Below are positions 34,198 to 43,242 of a DNA stretch of 64,000 nucleotides, piece after piece. A model generated the notes under the pieces. That model ran no database searches and was not told the DNA's origin. It worked only from the letters and a program-made list of their open reading frames with translations. The position numbers and the translations under genes were made by a program. How positions within the stretch are numbered: the first letter of the stretch is position 1; every line of letters starts with the position of its first letter. Source of the stretch: DASSKA01 sp963839365 (lineage in GTDB: Bacteria; Actinomycetota; Actinomycetes; Propionibacteriales; Nocardioidaceae); the NCBI GenBank assembly GCA_963839365.1, contig CAWIUT010000001.1:1302001-1366000 (forward strand), read 5' to 3'.

Positions 34198-37100
34198 GTG
34201 CCGCTGCGCCAGCTGCCATCCGAGGTGGATCGTATGTTCGCCGCCGGTGGGGCGATGGGCGCGCTCATGCGCGAGGTCGACTGGTCGGCCACGGCAGTCG
34301 GCGCCGCCGACGACTGGCCGCAGAGTCTGCGCACGGCGGTCAGCGTCTGTCTGGAGTCGCGCTTCCCGATGCTGATCTGGTGGGGCCCGGAGCTGGTCAT
34401 GCTCTACAACGACGCCTATGCGGCCATCATCGGGAGCAAGCACCCGCGAGCCATGGGGCAGCCAGGGGCGGAGTGCTGGCCGGAGATCTGGGACACCATC
34501 GGACCGATGCTGTCCGGGGTGCTCGCCGACCAGGGCGCCACCTACTCCGAGGACCAGCTGCTGCCGCTGGTCCGGCACGGCTTTCCCGAGGAGTGCTACT
34601 TCACCTTCTCCTACAGCCCGATCCGAGACGAGAGCGGCGGCGTCGGGGGGGTGTTCACCGCGGTCACCGAGACGACCGCCCGGGTGCTCGGTGCTCGCCG
34701 GCTCGCGACGCTCCGCTCGCTCGCCCAGCGCATGGTCGGTGCCGCGTCCGCCCACGAGGTGCTGGCCGCGGCGGCCGACGTACTGGGGACGGCGGGACCG
34801 GACGTGCCGTGTGCGGTCATCTACCAGCTGTCGGAGGGAGTGCCGCACCGGACCGCGTCGGCCGGGCGGTTGACCGAGGAGGAGCTGTCCACCCTCGAGC
34901 GGGCCGTCGGCCCGGTGCTGGTGGAGCCGCCACCGGACGGCAGCCTGGTGCACCTGCCCGGACCAGTCGGCGGTCGCCAGGCGCGAGATGTGCTGGTGCT
35001 GCCGGTGGAGGCCGGCGGGTCCAGCGCGCGGCTGGTGGCCGGGCTCAGCCCGGCGCTGCTTCTCGAGGACGACTACCACTCGTTCCTCAGCCTGCTCGCC
35101 GGCCAGGTCTCGGTCGCCCTGTCCGAGGCGCTGGGGTACGAAGCCGAGCGGGCCCGGGCCCTGGCCCTGGCCGAGCTCGACCAGGCCAAGACGGCGTTCT
35201 TCGCCAACATCAGCCACGAGTTCCGCACTCCGTTGACGCTGATCCTCGGCCCCACCGAGGACGCCTTGGGCGACCGCGTGGAGCCGCTCGGCGCCCGGCA
35301 GCGGCCCCGCACCGAGCTGGTGCACCGCAACGCCCTGCGGATGCTCAAGCTGGTCAACACGCTGCTCGACTTCTCCCGGCTGGAGTCCGGGCGGGCGACG
35401 GCCCGCTACGAGCCCGTCGAGCTGGGCACCTTCACCGCGGACCTCGCCAGCGTCTTCCGGTCCGCCGTCGAGAAGGCCGGGCTGCGGTACGACGTGGACT
35501 GCCCGCCGACACGCGAACCGGTGTACGTCGCCCGCGAGATGTGGGAGAAGGTCGTGCTCAACCTGCTCTCGAACGCCTTGAAGTACACCTTCGACGGCTC
35601 GATCACGGTGCGGCTGCGTGAGCATGCCGACGCGGTGACCCTCAGTGTGGAGGACACCGGTGTCGGCATCGAGCCGAAGGACCAACCATCGTTGTTCGAG
35701 CGGTTCCACCGCGTCCAGGGCAGCCGGTCGCGCACCTTCGAGGGCTCCGGGATCGGCCTCGCGCTCGTCGCCGAGATCGCCGGGCTGCACGGCGGCGACG
35801 TCGAGGTCCACAGCACCCCGGGAGAGGGCAGCTCCTTCGCGGTGACCGTGCCCTTCGGCATGGCCCATCTCCCGCCGGAGCAGGTGCACGCAGGCCCGTC
35901 CGGCGCCGGGCCCGGCCCCAGCGCCCATACCGCGTGCGTCGCCGAGGCCTTGCGGTGGTTGGCATCCGCCCGGCCCGACGCCCCACGTCCGGCCGGGTCG
36001 GCGGGCGCGGGAGCCACGACGGCCGTCCGGTCCCCGGTCGGCGGCCAGTGGGTGCTGGTCGTCGATGACAACGCCGACATGCGTGACTACGTCACGGGGC
36101 TGCTCGCCGAGGACTACTGCGTGACCACTGCCCCCGACGGGCTCGCAGCGCTGGAGGCGATCCGACGCGAGCCGCCGGACCTGGTGCTGGCCGACGCCAT
36201 GATGCCGCGACTGGACGGCTTCGGCCTGCTGGCCGCGCTGCGGGACGATCCGCGGACCGCCGCCCTGCCGGTCATCATGCTCTCCGCACGCGCGGGTGAG
36301 GAGGCGGCGGTCGAAGGCCTGGACGCCGGCGCCGACGACTACCTCGTCAAACCGTTCGCGGCAAGGGAGCTCCGAGCCCGAGTCCGGGCGGCGCTGGCCC
36401 TGGAGACGCTGCGCCGGGAGCGTGGGCGGGACCGAGCGTTGCTGGTCGAGCTGGAGACGAACCGAGCCATGCTCGACCAGGCGCAGCAGCTCGCCCGGGT
36501 GGGCAGCTGGGAGCTGGACCTGGCAACCGGTGCCGTCACCGCCTCTACCGAGCTCCGGCGACAGCTGCAGCTGAGCGAGGAGCAGCTGGCGCGGGACGGG
36601 ATCGCCATGGTGCTTCGGGAGCGCGTGCATCCCGATGACCGCGAGCGGGTGCGCAACGCCCTGGAGGCCGGCGCCGCAGGGGAGCCGGTCGACTACGAGG
36701 TCCGGGTCGTCCGGCCGGACGGCAACGTGCGCACGTACCGCACCATCGGTGTCGTCGACCGGGATGACGCGGGGCGACCCGTCCGGCTGCTCGGCAGCAA
36801 CCAGGACATCACCGAGCAGCGTGAGGTCGAACGTGTCCGCGCCGCGGAGCTCGCGGCCCGGGAGGCGGCTGCCCGCGAGCACCGCATCGCCGACACCCTC
36901 CAGCACAGCCTGCTGCCTACCGACACGCACCAGCCCGGTGACCTCGAGGTCGCCAGCTTCTACCTCGCCGGCACCGAGGGCACTCAGGTGGGCGGTGACT
37001 GGTACGACGTCATCGAGCTCGGCGCGGACCGGACCGGCCTGGTCATCGGCGATGTGATGGGACGCGGCGTGAAGGCCGCCGCCGTGATGGGCCAGCTGCG

Positions 37101-38007
37101 CGCCGCGATCCGCGCGTACGCCCGGCTGGAGCTACCACCCGCGCAGCTGCTGGAACAGCTGGACGGGGTGGTGCGCGACTTCGGTGACGACCCGATCGTC
37201 ACCTGCGTCTACGCGGTCTACGACCCCTCCGACCGCAGCCTCACCTACGCCAACGCCGGCCACCTGCCGCCATTGCTGACCGGACGCGACGGGCACGTGC
37301 ACCCCCTGACCCGAAGCCTGGCGCCCCCGCTCGGCACCGGTCAGGTGTACCTGGACGAGGAGATCCTCCACCCCCCTCCCGGTGCGACCCTCACCCTCTA
37401 CACCGACGGGCTCGTGGAGCGGCGGGACAGCGACATCGACACCGGTGTGCAGCGGCTCAGCGACGCGCTCGCGGCCTGCGGCACTGCGCCCCTGGACGGA
37501 CTCACCGGTCGGCTGGTCAGGTCACTCGGCGCCGAGACCCACGACGATGACGTCGCGGTGCTGATGGTCCGGCTCCCGGACGAGCTGCGGCCGGATGACG
37601 TGCGGATGTGGGACATCAGCACCGAGGCGGACGCGGTGCCCGAGGCACGCCGGGTCGCTGGCCGGGCGCTTCACGACTGGTCGCTGCCCCGGGAGCTGGT
37701 CGACGACGTGACCCTGGTGATCAGCGAGATGGTCACCAATGCGCTTCGGCACGGCAGGTCCCCGGTCAGCCTGCGGCTGCGCCGCTCGCCGGTGGCGCTG
37801 GTCGTCGAGGTCTGGGACGCCGCCGCCTTCCTGCCTCGCCGCCTGCGTCCTTCTCCGGACGACGAGGGCGGCCGTGGCGTCCAGCTCGTCGCGCTGCTCG
37901 CCGACCGGTGGGGTGCCCGCCCGACGAGCACCGGCAAGGCGACCTGGTGCATGTTCAGGCTCGACGGGGACGCCGCGCAGCGACCCCGCGGCCACGCCGT
38001 CCGGTGA
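34198..38007 (+). CDS. Hybrid histidine kinase / receiver / PAS / SpoIIE phosphatase / RsbW-like ATPase
   Basis: This 1269-residue cytoplasmic signalling protein has no membrane helices. In order: a PAS-like domain (residues 15-170, WWGPELVMLYNDAYA), a GAF-like domain (175-310), HisKA with His340 (ANISHEFRTPL), HATPase (NLLSNALKYTF, DTGVGI, GSGIGLAL), a receiver domain with Asp666 (LVLADAMMP), a second PAS (about 755-890, VGSWELD), a SpoIIE/PP2C phosphatase (from about 895, GGDWYD at 932-937, GDVMGRG) and a C-terminal RsbW-type ATPase (EMVTNALRHG). It joins a phosphorelay to the partner-switch module that frees sigma factors. The start is the GTG at 34198 after AGGGAAGGA. No anti-sigma antagonist or sigma gene is adjacent. 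Confidence 0.92.
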   Translation: MPLRQLPSEVDRMFAAGGAMGALMREVDWSATAVGAADDWPQSLRTAVSVCLESRFPMLIWWGPELVMLYNDAYAAIIGSKHPRAMGQPGAECWPEIWDTIGPMLSGVLADQGATYSEDQLLPLVRHGFPEECYFTFSYSPIRDESGGVGGVFTAVTETTARVLGARRLATLRSLAQRMVGAASAHEVLAAAADVLGTAGPDVPCAVIYQLSEGVPHRTASAGRLTEEELSTLERAVGPVLVEPPPDGSLVHLPGPVGGRQARDVLVLPVEAGGSSARLVAGLSPALLLEDDYHSFLSLLAGQVSVALSEALGYEAERARALALAELDQAKTAFFANISHEFRTPLTLILGPTEDALGDRVEPLGARQRPRTELVHRNALRMLKLVNTLLDFSRLESGRATARYEPVELGTFTADLASVFRSAVEKAGLRYDVDCPPTREPVYVAREMWEKVVLNLLSNALKYTFDGSITVRLREHADAVTLSVEDTGVGIEPKDQPSLFERFHRVQGSRSRTFEGSGIGLALVAEIAGLHGGDVEVHSTPGEGSSFAVTVPFGMAHLPPEQVHAGPSGAGPGPSAHTACVAEALRWLASARPDAPRPAGSAGAGATTAVRSPVGGQWVLVVDDNADMRDYVTGLLAEDYCVTTAPDGLAALEAIRREPPDLVLADAMMPRLDGFGLLAALRDDPRTAALPVIMLSARAGEEAAVEGLDAGADDYLVKPFAARELRARVRAALALETLRRERGRDRALLVELETNRAMLDQAQQLARVGSWELDLATGAVTASTELRRQLQLSEEQLARDGIAMVLRERVHPDDRERVRNALEAGAAGEPVDYEVRVVRPDGNVRTYRTIGVVDRDDAGRPVRLLGSNQDITEQREVERVRAAELAAREAAAREHRIADTLQHSLLPTDTHQPGDLEVASFYLAGTEGTQVGGDWYDVIELGADRTGLVIGDVMGRGVKAAAVMGQLRAAIRAYARLELPPAQLLEQLDGVVRDFGDDPIVTCVYAVYDPSDRSLTYANAGHLPPLLTGRDGHVHPLTRSLAPPLGTGQVYLDEEILHPPPGATLTLYTDGLVERRDSDIDTGVQRLSDALAACGTAPLDGLTGRLVRSLGAETHDDDVAVLMVRLPDELRPDDVRMWDISTEADAVPEARRVAGRALHDWSLPRELVDDVTLVISEMVTNALRHGRSPVSLRLRRSPVALVVEVWDAAAFLPRRLRPSPDDEGGRGVQLVALLADRWGARPTSTGKATWCMFRLDGDAAQRPRGHAVR

Positions 38008-38327
38008 CCACGCGCAGTGAGCACTTCAGCCGCGGAGCGGCAGCCCCCTCCCGCTCGTCGTCCAGGTCGTTGCGCGGATCCGCCACCCGGCCGCGGTCCG
38101 CACGAGCTGGAGAGGCTTCATTCCGGCACTCCTGGAGGAAGCCCCGTCCTGCGCTCCCTCCTTGGGTCAGACCCCGCTCCTCGAGGCCGCGGGCCCACGC
38201 CGACCACCGACGCCAGACCCCGCGCGCGACGTGGCCGCGCTCCGCCAAACTGTGTTGTGGACGTCAGCTGTTGTGTGTTTGCTGTGGGTGCCACAGCCGA
38301 CAGCGCAGGACAGCGAGAGGACACGTG
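38008..38327. other. Intergenic stretch without recognised gene
   Basis: These 320 bases separate the hybrid kinase from the hydrolase. Short open frames exist on both strands, but none has a start with a Shine-Dalgarno sequence or a recognisable product. The promoter of the hydrolase is expected in the last 100 bases, where GTTGTG-rich, less GC-rich sequence occurs. I see no RNA gene or repeat. Confidence 0.5.
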
Positions 38328-39134
38328 GTGCCCACGTCGTACACGCCTTCGGGCATCGCCTACGACCGGGAGGGTCCGCAAGACCGGCTCCCTGTCGTGC
38401 TCGTGCACGCCGGGATCGCCGACCGGCGCATGTGGCAGCCCCAGTGGCGGGCGCTCACCGCCGAACGTGACACCGTGCGGCTTGACCTGCGCGGATTCGG
38501 CGAGTCGCGTCAGCCGCCACCGGAGGCGCTGTCCCCGATGGACGACCTGGCCGACACGTTGACCGAGCTCGACATCACGCGCTGCCACCTGGTCGGGGCG
38601 TCGTACGGCGCGGGCGTGGCCGTCGAGCTGGCCCTGACCCGGCCGGCCCAGGTGGAGTCGCTGTTCCTCAGCGCCCCGGGTGGGGCTCTGATCACGGAGG
38701 CCACCCCGCACCTGCAGAAGTTCTTCGAGGCCGAGCGTTCCGCGCTGGCGGCCGACGACCCGGACGCGGCGGTGGAGGCGAACCTGCGCTGGTGGGTCGA
38801 CGGTCCGTACCGCGCCGAGGACGCGGTCCCCCAGGACGTCCGCCGGCAGGTAGCCGCCATGCAGCGACGCGCCTTCGAGATCAGCGGGAGCTGGGGCGAG
38901 GTGCCCGAGCGGGAGCTGGATCCGCCCGCCGCGGATCGGCTCGCCGAGGTGGCGGCCCGCACGCTGGTGCTCGCGGGGGCGCTCGACCTCGACGCAATCG
39001 CAGACACCGCAGCCCGCATCTGCGACCGCATCCCCGACGTTCGTCGGGTCGACTGGCCCGACACCGCGCACCTGCCGTCCATGGAACGTCCGGCAGACTT
39101 CATCGCCCTGCTCCGGGACTGGCTGCAGCCCTGA
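38328..39134 (+). CDS. Alpha/beta-fold hydrolase
   Basis: The protein has 268 residues. The nucleophile elbow is GASYG (LVGASYGAGVAVELAL), the oxyanion-side motif is VLVHAGIADRRMW, DLRGFGES is the usual strand-5 region, and the C-terminal histidine lies in DTAHLPSMERP. The usual acid position reads LAGALDLDAI. The start is GTG 38328 (or GTG 38325), a few bases after GAGAGG. The substrate cannot be named; the layout is close to 3-oxoadipate enol-lactonase-like hydrolases. It is not obviously part of an operon. Confidence 0.84.
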   Translation: MPTSYTPSGIAYDREGPQDRLPVVLVHAGIADRRMWQPQWRALTAERDTVRLDLRGFGESRQPPPEALSPMDDLADTLTELDITRCHLVGASYGAGVAVELALTRPAQVESLFLSAPGGALITEATPHLQKFFEAERSALAADDPDAAVEANLRWWVDGPYRAEDAVPQDVRRQVAAMQRRAFEISGSWGEVPERELDPPAADRLAEVAARTLVLAGALDLDAIADTAARICDRIPDVRRVDWPDTAHLPSMERPADFIALLRDWLQP

Positions 39135-39184
39135 CCGCACCGGGAGAATGAATCGGAGCCGGCCGCACGAAGGGGAACCGAGCC

Positions 39185-39508
39185 ATGCCGCAGCGCGCGC
39201 TGCCCAGCGTCCCCGCCACGACCGACGCCGCCGCGTTCCTGGCCGCGGTCGACCCTGCCGTCGGCGTCGCCGTCGCCGACCACTTGGCGGGCACCGGGCG
39301 TCCGGTGCACGGCGTCGGTGGGATGCGGTCTGCCGCCGAGGCGTTCGCCCGCTGGAGCACGCTGTGGCCGTGCACAGTCACCACCAAGGAGCGCCAGGGG
39401 CTCTACGAGGCGACCGCCGTGACCGCACCCGCCGGCGGACCGGTCTGCATGGCTCACGCCGGGCCACCGACTGGAGGGGTCAGCCGGGGCGCCTTCGACC
39501 GCGAGTAG
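39185..39508 (+). CDS. Hypothetical small protein
   Basis: This is an open frame of 107 residues with an ATG at 39185 and a weak purine-rich stretch (GAAGGGGAACC) before it. It starts 50 bp after the hydrolase in the same direction. The sequence is Ala/Thr-rich with no membrane segment and no recognised motif (DPAVGVAVADHLAGTGRPVHG, AFARWSTLW). A GC hairpin follows at 39535. It may be real, but coding support is modest. Confidence 0.45.
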   Translation: MPQRALPSVPATTDAAAFLAAVDPAVGVAVADHLAGTGRPVHGVGGMRSAAEAFARWSTLWPCTVTTKERQGLYEATAVTAPAGGPVCMAHAGPPTGGVSRGAFDRE

Positions 39509-39534
39509 CGCCCCCTCGCTCCCGGTACGCCAGC

Positions 39535-39554
39535 CGTCCCCTCGGCGGGGGACG
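39535..39554. terminator. GC hairpin in the 39.5-39.8 kb gap
   Basis: A 7-bp stem CGTCCCC / GGGGACG with a TCGGCG loop. It can end transcription of the small gene and lies in the otherwise empty 299-base interval before argS (39509-39807), in which I see no tRNA or convincing gene. Confidence 0.5.
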
Positions 39555-39807
39555 TCACCGGGGCGTGAGCCGTAACCCGACGCGGTGCCGGTTCGTTCAC
39601 CAGACGTAGCCGCAGCGACCGTCCTCTATCCGGACGCGCGGCCGCCTTCGGACCGGGGGCCCGGTTCCGGGGGGCAGATCGGGGGTCCGCCCCGGCACCG
39701 GGACCGATGGGGGTACCAGGTGGGGATCGCCCGCTACGGCGTCGCCCAGCGCGCGGCGGCGCCGTAGCGGCACCGGTCTGAGCTCGTGGCCACCGCGCGA
39801 GCCGGGC

Positions 39808-41532
39808 TCACATCTCCTCCGGCGCGGTGATCCCGAGCAGCCGGAGCCCGACGTCGAGCACCCGCAGGGTGAGCGCGCACAGCGCCAGCCGGGACCCTCG
39901 CACCTGCGGGTCCTCGGCGCGCAGCACCGGGCATGTCTCGTAGAACCCGGTGAATGCCTGCGCCACCTCGTACAGGTAGCCGCACAGCTGGTGTGGAGCG
40001 TAGCTGCGGCCGACCTGGATCACCGCGTCCCCGAACCCGAGCAGCCGGATCGCCAGCACCCGCTCACTGTCCGTCCCCAGCACGATCGTTCCGGTCGGCG
40101 GGTCGCCCGCCTTGTCGAGCAGGGTCCGGATCCGCGCCGCGGCGTACTGCAGGTAGGGGCCGGTGTTCCCGGTCAGCGCCAGCATCCGGTCGAAGTCGAA
40201 GGTGTACTCGCTGTCGTGGGCGACCGACAGGTCGGCGTACTTGACCGCTCCGATGCCCACCTGCCGGGCGATGCGCTCGCGTGTCGCCTCCGGCAGGTCC
40301 GGCCGGGTCCGGGACGCCACCTGTCGGGCACGGTCGATCGCTTCCTCCAGCAGGGCCATCAGCTTCACCGGGCTGCCGGTGCGGGTCTTGAGGATCTTGC
40401 CGTCCGGCCCGAGCACGTTCCCGATCCGGACGTGCGTCACCTCCACCCGGTCCGGCAGCCACCCCGCCCGCCGTGCGGTGTCGAAGACCATCTGAAGGTG
40501 CAGCTGCTGGGGGGCTCCGACGACGTACAGCAGCCGGTCGGCACGCAGGTCCTCGACCCGGTGCCGGACGGTGGCCAGGTCGGTGCTCGCGTAGCCGTAG
40601 CCACCGTCGCTCTTGCGGACGATCAGCGGCACCGGCCGGCCCTCGCGGCCGGTGACCCCCTGCAGGAACACGCACAGCGCTCCCTCGCTGGGCGTGGCGA
40701 TGCCCATCGACTCCAGGTCGTCGCAGATTCCTGGCAGGGCCGCGTTGTAGCTGCTCTCGCCGGCGAGGTCCGCGTCGGTGAGGGTCACGTCCAGCGTCGC
40801 GTAGACCCGGTTGAAGTACGACCTGGACAGGTCGATGAGCTCCCGCCACAGCCGGGCCGTCTCGTGGTCGCCTGCTTGCAGCGCGACCACCCGGCGCCGG
40901 GCGCGGGCAGCGAACTCCTCGTCGGCCTCGAACTTGGTCCGGGCTGCCTGGTAGAAGCTGTTCGGGTCCTCGGTGAGCGCCTGCGCTTCGCTCGAGTCCT
41001 CACCGACGTCGAGCAGGTGCTCGATGAGCATCCCGAACGGCGTGCCCCAGTCACCGATGTGGTTCTGCCGCGCCACCCGGTGGCCGAGGTGCTCCAGAAG
41101 CCGGGCCAGCGCGTCACCCACCACCGTGGGGCGCAGGTGGCCGACGTGCATCTGCTTGGCCACGTTGGGTGCGGAGTAGTCGATCACCACCACTTCCGGG
41201 TCCTGCTCCGGGACCCCCAGTCGTGGGTCACCGGCCAGTGCGTCCAGCTGTCTGCCCAGCCACTCCGGACGCAGGGTGAGGTTGATGAATCCCGGGCCGC
41301 TGAGCGTGGGCGGCTCGCAGGCGTCGGCCAGGTCGAGGTGCTCGACGATTCCGGCGGCGATCTCCCGGGGTGACCGGCCGAGCCGGCTGCCGAGGGCCAG
41401 CGCGAGGTTCGCCTGGTAGTCGGCGTGGCGCGAGGGGCGGATCACCGGGTCGACCGCGGCGTACTCCGGCGAGAAGGCAGCCACCAGCGCGTCGCGGAAG
41501 CGCTGCGCGAACAGCGCGGTGGGGGCCGTCAT
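39808..41532 (-). CDS. argS: Arginyl-tRNA synthetase
   Basis: This 574-residue class I synthetase charges tRNA-Arg. The HIGH-type motif is HVGH in DYSAPNVAKQMHVGHLRPTVVGD, HIGDWGTPFGMLIEHL follows, the KMSK-region equivalent is KTRTGSPVKL, and the C-terminal anticodon-binding domain includes YLYEVAQAFTGFYETCPVL. The N-terminal Add1-type domain starts after residue 5. The ATG at 41532 gives the standard length; the Shine-Dalgarno match is poor. It is divergent from the response regulator across 405 bp. Confidence 0.96.
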   Translation of the reverse strand: MTAPTALFAQRFRDALVAAFSPEYAAVDPVIRPSRHADYQANLALALGSRLGRSPREIAAGIVEHLDLADACEPPTLSGPGFINLTLRPEWLGRQLDALAGDPRLGVPEQDPEVVVIDYSAPNVAKQMHVGHLRPTVVGDALARLLEHLGHRVARQNHIGDWGTPFGMLIEHLLDVGEDSSEAQALTEDPNSFYQAARTKFEADEEFAARARRRVVALQAGDHETARLWRELIDLSRSYFNRVYATLDVTLTDADLAGESSYNAALPGICDDLESMGIATPSEGALCVFLQGVTGREGRPVPLIVRKSDGGYGYASTDLATVRHRVEDLRADRLLYVVGAPQQLHLQMVFDTARRAGWLPDRVEVTHVRIGNVLGPDGKILKTRTGSPVKLMALLEEAIDRARQVASRTRPDLPEATRERIARQVGIGAVKYADLSVAHDSEYTFDFDRMLALTGNTGPYLQYAAARIRTLLDKAGDPPTGTIVLGTDSERVLAIRLLGFGDAVIQVGRSYAPHQLCGYLYEVAQAFTGFYETCPVLRAEDPQVRGSRLALCALTLRVLDVGLRLLGITAPEEM

Positions 41533-41937
41533 GGCCCAAGGGTACGGAGCGCGCCCGGATCCGGCGCTGACCCCGGCTGTTACCCAACTGTGGAGACCCT
41601 GAGGCCCGGCTGTTGCCAACGCGTGCCTGGAACGTCCGTAATGTTCTACTTGTCAGGCGCTCCGGGGGGAGCGACACGGGACGCCGGACACAGTGGGGGT
41701 TTCCTGGTGGGGCCATTCCCGTGGGGGGATGTGGCCCCACCAGGACAGATCAACCCAGGCCGGCCTGGCCAGCGACTTGACCGGGGCGACGCGACGACCT
41801 TCCTCCCAACGGCCGTCGCCTCGCCCCGGTCAGGTCTGCTCCATCGGCGGGACCTGCCGGTGGCCCCGTTCCCGCCGCGAGGACCGGTTCCGTCGTACTG
41901 CCGCGCCGGCGTCCTGGCGCCCCTATGCTTCGGGATC
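41533..41937. other. Long divergent region between argS and the response regulator
   Basis: There is no gene in these 405 bases. The notable element is a perfect 13-bp inverted repeat, CCTGGTGGGGCCA (41703-41715) and TGGCCCCACCAGG (41732-41744), with a 16-base loop and no T-tract. If transcribed as leader of the response regulator it would form a very stable hairpin about 190 bases before the start codon. Otherwise it could be a large operator. Confidence 0.55.
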
Positions 41938-42633
41938 ATGGCCAGCACCGTCCTTGTCGTCGAAGACGACGAAGGCATCGCGCTGCCGCTGGTGCACACC
42001 CTCGAGCGCGAGGGGTACGCCGTGGTGCGCGCCGAGGCGGGCGCGTCGGCGGTGGACCTGGTGTGCGACGGCGACATCGACCTGGTGATCCTCGACCTCG
42101 GCCTGCCCGACATCGACGGGCTGGAGGTCTGCCGCCGGATCCGGGCCAAGGGCCTGGAGTGCGCCATCATGATCCTCACCGCACGCGGCGGGGAGCTCGA
42201 CCGGGTGGTGGGGCTCGACGTAGGCGCCGACGACTACATGGCCAAGCCGTTCGGGGTCGCCGAGCTGCTCGCCCGCACCCGGGCGCTGCTGCGGCGCAGC
42301 GCGGGCAGGTCCAGCGTGTCGGCGCCGGTCGGTGACCAGCGTGGGCTGAGCATCGACCTGGCCGCCCGGCGGGTGCTGGTGGACGACGCCGAGGTGCAGC
42401 TGACGTCCAAGGAGTTCGACGTGCTGGCGCTGCTGGCCCAGGACCGGGGGGCCGTGGTCACCCGGGAGCGGCTGATGGACGAGGTGTGGGACAGCAACTG
42501 GTACGGCTCCACCAAGACCCTGGACGTCACCGTGGGCCGGCTGCGCCAGAAGCTGGCCGACAGCGGCTCGCCGTCGCACGTGGTCACCGTGCGGGGCGTC
42601 GGCTTCCGGCTGGACGACGGCGTGCCGGGATGA
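41938..42633 (+). CDS. Orphan OmpR/PhoB-family response regulator
   Basis: This 231-residue protein has a receiver domain with the acidic pair in VLVVEDDEG, the phospho-acceptor Asp in LVILDLGLPD, Thr in ILTARGG and Lys in YMAKPFG. A C-terminal winged helix follows (VQLTSKEFDVLALLAQDRGAVVTRERLMDEVW, TLDVTVGRLRQKL, VRGVGFRL). The start is the ATG at 41938. No histidine kinase gene is adjacent on either side, so its partner is encoded elsewhere. The next gene, ybaK-like, starts 45 bp downstream in the same direction. Confidence 0.94.
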   Translation: MASTVLVVEDDEGIALPLVHTLEREGYAVVRAEAGASAVDLVCDGDIDLVILDLGLPDIDGLEVCRRIRAKGLECAIMILTARGGELDRVVGLDVGADDYMAKPFGVAELLARTRALLRRSAGRSSVSAPVGDQRGLSIDLAARRVLVDDAEVQLTSKEFDVLALLAQDRGAVVTRERLMDEVWDSNWYGSTKTLDVTVGRLRQKLADSGSPSHVVTVRGVGFRLDDGVPG

Positions 42634-42678
42634 GCCCCCGCGTCCCCGGCGGCAGCACCCGGTGCCTACGCTGAGCCG

Positions 42679-43221
42679 ATGAGCCTTCCGGAGATCGGGA
42701 GCCTGGCCTCCCAGTCCGCGCTGGACGCACCAGACCTGCTGGCCAAGCCGGTGGCCGCGGCGCTGGCCGACTGGCCGCACGCCGACCAGGTGGCGGTCGC
42801 CGAGATCGATCCGGACCTGGCCGACACCGCGGCGCTCACCGAGGCCTACGGCCTCCCGTTGTCGGCCAGCGCCAACTGCGTGCTGGTCGCCGGCAAGCGC
42901 GGCGGGGAGGAGCGGGTCGCCGCCTGCGTGGTCCGCGCCGACACCCGCGCGGACGTGAACAACCTGGTCAAGCGGAGCCTGGACGTGCGCAAGGCGTCCT
43001 TCCTGTCCATGGACCGCGCGGTCGCCGAGAGCGGCATGGAGTACGGCGGGATCACCCCGGTCGGCCTGCCGGAACACTGGCGGCTGCTCGTGGACGCGGC
43101 GGTGCGGGACATCCCGGTGGCGATCATCGGCAGCGGCGTACGAAGCTCGAAGCTGATCCTGCCGGGACGCCTGCTGGCCGAGCTGCCGAACGCCGAGGTG
43201 CTGGACGAACTCGGGATCTGA
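42679..43221 (+). CDS. YbaK/EbsC-family (ProX-type) aminoacyl-tRNA deacylase
   Basis: This 180-residue single-domain protein of the YbaK superfamily has the core SASANCVLVAGKRGG, DVNNLVKRSLDVRKASFLSMDRAVAESGMEYGGITPVGLP and VAIIGSGVRSSKLILPG. Such proteins remove wrong amino acids from tRNA (Ala or Cys from tRNA-Pro, for example). The exact tRNA is unknown; argS next door is divergent, and a functional tie is not implied. The start at 42679 gives a normal-length N-terminus. Confidence 0.86.
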   Translation: MSLPEIGSLASQSALDAPDLLAKPVAAALADWPHADQVAVAEIDPDLADTAALTEAYGLPLSASANCVLVAGKRGGEERVAACVVRADTRADVNNLVKRSLDVRKASFLSMDRAVAESGMEYGGITPVGLPEHWRLLVDAAVRDIPVAIIGSGVRSSKLILPGRLLAELPNAEVLDELGI

Positions 43222-43242
43222 CCCGGATGGGGAGACGCGGCC

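Noticed and set aside
33103..36930. An open minus-strand frame of 1275 codons across dnaB and the hybrid kinase
   Set aside because: Low-complexity Arg/Gly/Ala composition with no domain; it is the antisense of two clear genes.
37955..38248. 97-codon minus-strand open frame after the hybrid kinase
   Set aside because: Overlaps the end of the kinase gene, Arg-rich composition, no motif.
39585..39767. 60-codon open frame before argS
   Set aside because: No Shine-Dalgarno sequence, compositional bias only, no recognisable product.
41644..41937. N-terminal extension of the response regulator
   Set aside because: The upstream in-frame sequence is Gly/Pro-rich and contains the large hairpin; the receiver domain begins correctly at the ATG 41938.
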